A stretch of DNA of 64,000 nt, from positions 1 to 64,000 of the forward strand of contig NZ_BDCD01000033.1 in the NCBI RefSeq assembly GCF_001613325.1, given 5' to 3'. This document shows, piece after piece, positions 60,367 through 64,000 of this stretch. The notes under the pieces are model-generated. The model saw only the letters and a program-made list of their open reading frames with translations, made no database searches and was not told the origin of the DNA. Positions within the stretch are counted from its first letter, which is position 1. The number at the start of each line of letters is the position of its first letter. The DNA is from Nocardia yamanashiensis NBRC 100130 (GTDB taxonomy: Bacteria > Actinomycetota > Actinomycetes > Mycobacteriales > Mycobacteriaceae). The position numbers were made by a program, and so were the translations under genes.

Positions 60367-61086
60367 TCAGCCGATGGTCACCAGTCGCGCACCGCCGTCG
60401 GCCTCGATGACCGTGCCGGTGATATTGCGGTTGGTCGCGGCGAGCGCCACCACCTCGGCGATGTCTTCGGCAGTGGCGATGCGGCGGGCGGGCAGAGCCG
60501 CTGCGGCCGTGGCGAAGTAGTCGCGCTTTGCCTCCTCGGGCAGTCCGCTCCACCACGGGGTGTCCACGAATCCCGGTGACACCGCGTTGACCCGGATCGG
60601 GGCCAGCTCGGCGGCCAGCGGTCGAACCAGCGCCTCGACCGCGGCATTGATCGCGCCGATCCCCGCGGTGCCGGGCATGCCGGTACGCGCGGTGACCGCG
60701 CCGAGCAGGGTGATCGAGCCGGTGGGGGACAGGTGGGGCAGCGCTGCTTGCACGGTGGTGATGTGCCCCCAGAATTTGGCTTCGAAAGCGTTGCGCAGCA
60801 TGCCCAGATCCAAATCGGCGATCGGACCGACGCCTTCGCTCCCGGCGAGGGTGATCACCAACCAGTCGATGACGCCGATCTGCTCGGCGAGCGCCGACAC
60901 GGCGTCGCGGTCCCCGCCATCGACCTGATGGCCGATCAAGTCAGGGTCGGTTCCGGCGACCTCGGCCAGTCGCGCGGCGCTGCGGCCGGCGATGTGGACC
61001 GTCGCGCCGCGCGCCTGCAGCTGCCGCGCGGTCGCCAATCCGACGCCGGAGGTGCCGCCGACTACCAAGGCGATAGGGGCATTCAT
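60367..61086 (-). CDS. SDR-family protein with degenerate active site
   Basis: This 239-residue Rossmann protein reads ALVVGGTSGVGLATARQLQA, the NADP-type HIAGRSAARLAEVAG, GSITLLGAVTARTG, and NAVSPGFVDTPWWSGLPEEA. The catalytic Tyr-xxx-Lys appears replaced: the helix reads AGIGAINAAVEALVRPLAAE where Y-A-A-A-K would be expected (Tyr to Ile, Lys to Asn). It may bind a nucleotide without classical reduction. The ATG at 61086 follows GAAGGGAA. It is divergent from a tetR gene with a shared 30-bp palindrome. Confidence 0.85.
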   Translation of the reverse strand: MNAPIALVVGGTSGVGLATARQLQARGATVHIAGRSAARLAEVAGTDPDLIGHQVDGGDRDAVSALAEQIGVIDWLVITLAGSEGVGPIADLDLGMLRNAFEAKFWGHITTVQAALPHLSPTGSITLLGAVTARTGMPGTAGIGAINAAVEALVRPLAAELAPIRVNAVSPGFVDTPWWSGLPEEAKRDYFATAAAALPARRIATAEDIAEVVALAATNRNITGTVIEADGGARLVTIG

Positions 61087-61106
61087 CAGGGGATTCCCTT
61101 CGGTCA

Positions 61107-61136
61107 ATTTCGAACCGAGACGTCTCGGTTCGAAAT
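61107..61136. promoter_or_regulatory. Perfect 30-bp palindrome, TetR operator
   Basis: Arms ATTTCGAACCGAGAC and its exact complement with no spacer, centred between the divergent SDR and tetR genes, 19-20 bases from either start codon. This is a textbook TetR-type operator controlling both genes. Confidence 0.85.
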
Positions 61137-61154
61137 AAGCTAACATCGGCGGCG

Positions 61155-61739
61155 ATGAACGAGCAACCCCTCACTCCACGCCCCGGGCGCAAGCGCAGCC
61201 AGGAGAGCCGGCTGGCGATTCTGACCGCCGCTTTCGAGCTCACCAGTGAACTCGGATACGCCGGGCTGACCGTCGAAGGCATCGCCATTCGCGCTGGAAC
61301 CGGCAAGCAGACCATCTATCGGTGGTGGCCGTCGAAGGCGGATGTGCTGCTGGACGCGCTGGCCACCAAGGCGGACTTGTATGTGCCGGTCAGCGACGAC
61401 CACGGCAGTTACGCCGCCGACCTGCATGCGTTCCTGGTCGCCAGTTTCGCGCTGGGGCGCAACGAGACCGTGGTCGCCACGCTGCGCGCGCTCATGGCGC
61501 AGGCCCAGTTCGACCAAGCCTTCGGTCAGCGGTTGCGCAGCGAATTCCTGCAACGCCGCCGGGATGCGCTGGCGGTCATCACCGATCGTGCCGCCGCCCG
61601 CGGCGACCTGCCCGCCGACCCGCCACCGGCGATCGTCGCCGACATCGTCTTCGGCGTCATCTGGTACCGGCTGCTGACCACTGATGAGCCCATCGAGGAT
61701 CAGCTCGCCGACCGACTCGTGGCCACTCTCGCCCAGTAA
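61155..61739 (+). CDS. TetR family regulator of the SDR genes
   Basis: This 194-residue regulator has the N-terminal HTH (SRLAILTAAFELTSELGYAG, LTVEGIAIRAGTGKQTIYRW, WPSKADVLLDAL) and a TetR C-terminal domain of the TetR_C_16/C_11-like type (ALMAQAQFDQAFGQRLRSEF, IVFGVIWYRLLTTDEP). The ATG at 61155 is 18 bases from the palindrome. It precedes a second SDR gene by 8 nt and is divergent from the first, so it probably controls both. The ligand is unknown. Confidence 0.9.
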   Translation: MNEQPLTPRPGRKRSQESRLAILTAAFELTSELGYAGLTVEGIAIRAGTGKQTIYRWWPSKADVLLDALATKADLYVPVSDDHGSYAADLHAFLVASFALGRNETVVATLRALMAQAQFDQAFGQRLRSEFLQRRRDALAVITDRAAARGDLPADPPPAIVADIVFGVIWYRLLTTDEPIEDQLADRLVATLAQ

Positions 61740-61747
61740 GGAAATCC

Positions 61748-62572
61748 ATGTCCCTCACCGTCCTGATCACCGGTGCCACCGACGGCCTCGGCCGTGCTCT
61801 CGCGGATCGGCTGGCCGCCGACGGCGCCACCCTCGTCTTGCACGGCCGCGACCACGAAAAGCTGAGCGACACCGCCGATTCCGTGCGTGCCCGGGGAGCG
61901 CGGGTGCACGCCGTGGTCGCCGATCTGGCCGACCTGGACCAGGTCCGCCGGCTCGCCACGCAGGTCGCCGACCGCACTGATCGGCTCGACGTGCTGGTGA
62001 ACAATGCCGGCATCGGTTCCGGCCTGCCCGACGGCCGCTCTCGTCAGACCAGCGTCGACGGCTACGAGCTTCGCTTCGCCGTCAATTACCTCGCGGGTTT
62101 CGCGCTGACTCTGGATCTACTACCGCTGCTCCGCGATTCGACCCCAGCTCGCATTGTGAACGTCGCGTCCATCGGCCAGCATCCCCTGGATTTCGCCAAT
62201 CTCATGCTCGAGCAGGGCTATTCCGGCACTCGCGCCTACGGTCAGAGCAAGCTCGCCCAGATCATGTCTGGTTTCGAGCTCGCAGAACGCCTGTCCGGCA
62301 CGGGGATAACCGTCAACAGCGTGCACCCCGCGACCTACATGCCCACCAAGATGGTGCTCGCCGAGATCGGCCATTCGATCGACACCCTCGACACGGGCGT
62401 CACCGCGACCCATCGCCTCGTCACCGACCCGGCTTTGGCGAGCACGACCGGATGTTTCTACGACCGCACCCATGAGGCCAAGGCCCATCCCCAGGCCTAC
62501 GATTCTGCTGTCCGCCGAGAACTCTGGCAGCGCAGTCTCGACCTCATCGGCCGCGCCGATCCCTACCCGTGA
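61748..62572 (+). CDS. Classical short-chain dehydrogenase/reductase
   Basis: This 274-residue SDR has all landmarks: VLITGATDGLGRALADRLAA (cofactor), the NADP-type LHGRDHEKL, LDVLVNNAGIGSGLP, RIVNVASIGQ (catalytic Ser) and AYGQSKLAQIMSGFELAERL (Tyr and Lys). It reads like the retinol-dehydrogenase/oxidoreductase subgroup. It starts 8 nt after tetR. It may reduce an aldehyde or ketone that is also the inducer; this is inference. Confidence 0.92.
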   Translation: MSLTVLITGATDGLGRALADRLAADGATLVLHGRDHEKLSDTADSVRARGARVHAVVADLADLDQVRRLATQVADRTDRLDVLVNNAGIGSGLPDGRSRQTSVDGYELRFAVNYLAGFALTLDLLPLLRDSTPARIVNVASIGQHPLDFANLMLEQGYSGTRAYGQSKLAQIMSGFELAERLSGTGITVNSVHPATYMPTKMVLAEIGHSIDTLDTGVTATHRLVTDPALASTTGCFYDRTHEAKAHPQAYDSAVRRELWQRSLDLIGRADPYP

Positions 62573-62778
62573 TGCTGTGCGGAATGTCTGGTCTCCTGGT
62601 GCCGGACGCGTTCGCTCTCGGAAATCTGTAGCCGCAAAAAGAAATTCCGATTGGTCGATTCGGTTTCTGGAGTCCCCCTCATGGCGTGACAAGTCCTCCT
62701 GTCCCCGTGCCATCCGCCCTTAGATTCATCTGCACTCGATCCAGATCCCTGTATCTCCAGCCCGGAGGAAAGATACCC

Positions 62779-63594
62779 ATGACGAACCCTGACGGCATCG
62801 GCACCGCGGCGGCTGCGACCACCCTCAAGCTGCTCCACATCGGTGGTCCCACCATCCGATTCCGCTACAGCGATCTGGTGTGGCTGACCGATCCGACCTT
62901 CGACGAGCCCGGCGACTACGTGGGCGGAGGCGGTGTCACCCTCTCCAAGCTGACCGGTCCCGCCGTGCCCGCCGATGAAATCGGGCCTGTGGACGTAGTG
63001 CTGCTCTCCCATGATCAGCACCCGGACAATCTCGACCGTTCGGGACGGGAATTCCTCGCCGGTGTCGAAACCGTGCTGTCCACGCCGGACGCGGCCGAAC
63101 GTCTGGGAGGCGTTCGTGGACTGGCCAGTTGGGAATCGGTGCAGCTTGGGGCGGTCACGGTGACCGCCGTGCCGGCACTGCACGGACCCGAAGGCTGCGA
63201 GCCGCTGACCGGTGTCGTTACCGGATTCGTGCTCCAGGCCGAGGGCCTGCCGACGGTGTACTTCTCCGGAGACAACGCTTCGGTCGACTACGTGCAGCAG
63301 ATCGCGGAGCGTGTCGGTCGTATCGATCTGGCCATTCTGAATGTCGGTGCGGCCAATACCGATCGCTTCGGCGACAGCGACCTGACCCTCAACGGCCGCA
63401 CCGCAGTCCGTGCCTCCGTCGCGCTCGGCGACGCCCTGATCGTGCCGGTGCATGCCGAGGGTTGGGCGCATTTCTCCGAGCACCTGCACTATCTGACCAA
63501 TAGGTTCACTCTCGCCGATCGTGCCCACTTGCTGCGAATCCCCACGCCCGGTCAGTTGCTTCTCGTCGAGCTCGCCGCCGCCGCGGTCTCCTGA
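62779..63594 (+). CDS. MBL-fold metallo-hydrolase
   Basis: This 271-residue metallo-beta-lactamase-fold protein reads LLHIGGPTIRFRYSDLVWLT, the metal motif LLSHDQHPDNLDRSGREFLA (an H-x-x-H-x-D variant of HxHxDH), VTAVPALHGPEGCEPLTGVV, and YFSGDNASVDYV. It is of the UlaG/YtnP-like soluble group; the substrate is unknown. The ATG at 62779 follows GGAGGAA and is preferred over an upstream ATG at 62686. It is convergent with the nitrilase gene. Confidence 0.87.
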   Translation: MTNPDGIGTAAAATTLKLLHIGGPTIRFRYSDLVWLTDPTFDEPGDYVGGGGVTLSKLTGPAVPADEIGPVDVVLLSHDQHPDNLDRSGREFLAGVETVLSTPDAAERLGGVRGLASWESVQLGAVTVTAVPALHGPEGCEPLTGVVTGFVLQAEGLPTVYFSGDNASVDYVQQIAERVGRIDLAILNVGAANTDRFGDSDLTLNGRTAVRASVALGDALIVPVHAEGWAHFSEHLHYLTNRFTLADRAHLLRIPTPGQLLLVELAAAAVS

Positions 63595-63603
63595 TCGGTT
63601 CCT

Positions 63604-64000
63604 TCAGAAGTCGCCGCCTTCGCGAATCAGTCGCTGAACTTCGCGTTCGATCAAGCCGAGGCGGCCTTCCGCCAGCAACGGGATCTCATGGCGCCGGCGG
63701 CGGCATTGCTGGATATCGATGTCCGCCACCAGCAGTGAAGGGTGCCAGAACGGCGCCTGCGCGGTCACCTGCCCCGATGGGTCGATGACCCGTGACCCAC
63801 CCCAGAACCGAGTACCGTCCTCGTCACCGACTCTGTTGACGAACACCACCCAGCTCTGGTGCATTCGGGCAATGAAGGTCAGCAATTGGTCCCAGTAGTC
63901 GATGACGTCGAGTGTTTCCGGGCCGAAGCCCGCCGCACTGTTGGCCGGAATGACCATCACCTCGGCGCCATCCTGGGCCGCCAGCCATGGCAGCACCTGC
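63604..64000 (-). CDS. Carbon-nitrogen hydrolase (nitrilase superfamily), 3' part only
   Basis: The C-terminal 130 residues of a nitrilase-family enzyme run off the right edge. They read MVIPANSAAGFGPETL, HQSWVVFVNRVGDEDGTRFW, GGSRVIDPSGQVTAQAPFWH and PSLLVADIDIQQCRRRRHEI. This corresponds to the region after the catalytic Cys, which lies outside the window. The family hydrolyses nitriles, amides or carbamoyl groups. The N-terminal Glu-Lys-Cys triad cannot be checked. Confidence 0.85.
   Translation of the reverse strand, partial: QVLPWLAAQDGAEVMVIPANSAAGFGPETLDVIDYWDQLLTFIARMHQSWVVFVNRVGDEDGTRFWGGSRVIDPSGQVTAQAPFWHPSLLVADIDIQQCRRRRHEIPLLAEGRLGLIEREVQRLIREGGDF

Noticed and set aside
1..64000. 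CRISPR arrays, tRNA or rRNA genes, insertion sequences
   Set aside because: No regularly spaced repeats, cloverleaf-like sequences, rRNA segments or transposase frames with terminal repeats were seen on reading both strands.

Overview
The window is high-GC DNA from a mycolate-forming actinobacterium, most likely Nocardia. The evidence is the gene content: an antigen-85-type mycolyltransferase, the mycobacterial-type Mec-CysO sulfur-carrier pair, a MshB-type mycothiol enzyme, Ohr/OhrR, and many GTG starts with 4-nt ATGA or GTGA overlaps. The genus is an inference; no rRNA or other phylogenetic marker is present.

Left flank (1-5.1 kb): a frameshifted partial gene, an SRPBCC protein, the antigen-85-type esterase, a subtilisin-like protease, and the mec-cysO operon. 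The expected third gene of that operon, cysM, is cut off after about 19 codons.

Main feature (5.1-30.3 kb): an apparently undescribed biosynthetic cluster. A divergent TetR gene with a palindromic operator is followed by about 18 genes on the plus strand, many translationally overlapping. They are: a KS-AT-(degenerate DH)-ACP polyketide synthase, a StrR/ParB-like activator, a PIG-L deacetylase, an SRPBCC protein, an FAD/NAD(P)-binding protein, a class II aldolase, a PPOX-fold flavoprotein, three tandem acyl-CoA-dehydrogenase-like flavoenzymes (two frameshifted through the same inserted G in an identical 175-bp block), a swivel-domain PEP-utilising protein, an adenylate-forming ligase, a helper of unknown function, a PPDK-like ATP-grasp/swivel protein, a CPYC thioredoxin-reductase-like enzyme, an internally duplicated haem-oxygenase-like diiron protein, a methyltransferase, an Rv2466c-like thioredoxin-fold protein with one active-site Cys replaced, and a MshB paralogue. 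The combination suggests a short polyketide or acyl scaffold that is adenylated, N- or C-oxygenated and methylated, with mycothiol or sulfur chemistry. The product cannot be named from the sequence.

Middle (30.5-43.8 kb): an accessory region rich in decay. It holds small regulators around an unusual four-half-site inverted repeat, a GntR regulator divergent from a DUF1152 protein, a NUDIX pseudogene, a DUF1877 protein, a CHAP-domain hydrolase, a frameshifted TPR protein, a protein with a poly-serine tail, a secreted GH12-ricin glucanase, an ICMT-like methyltransferase, and scattered fragments of other genes.

Right (43.9-64 kb): mostly intact stress and metabolic genes. These are an MDR oxidoreductase with ohr-ohrR, an ABM monooxygenase, a frameshifted hemerythrin, a glpF-dhaK-dhaL-dhaM dihydroxyacetone operon with divergent IclR regulator and palindrome, a cold-shock-domain protein, hsp20 with a long palindrome, a Tat-exported amine or amino-acid oxidase, an alpha/beta hydrolase with a Cys nucleophile, decayed NCS1 permease and PucR genes, cspA with a strong terminator, an SDR/TetR divergent pair around a perfect 30-bp palindrome, a second SDR, an MBL-fold hydrolase and the edge of a nitrilase.

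Single-base frameshifts recur across the window, several in G runs. Some may be sequencing errors rather than biology.
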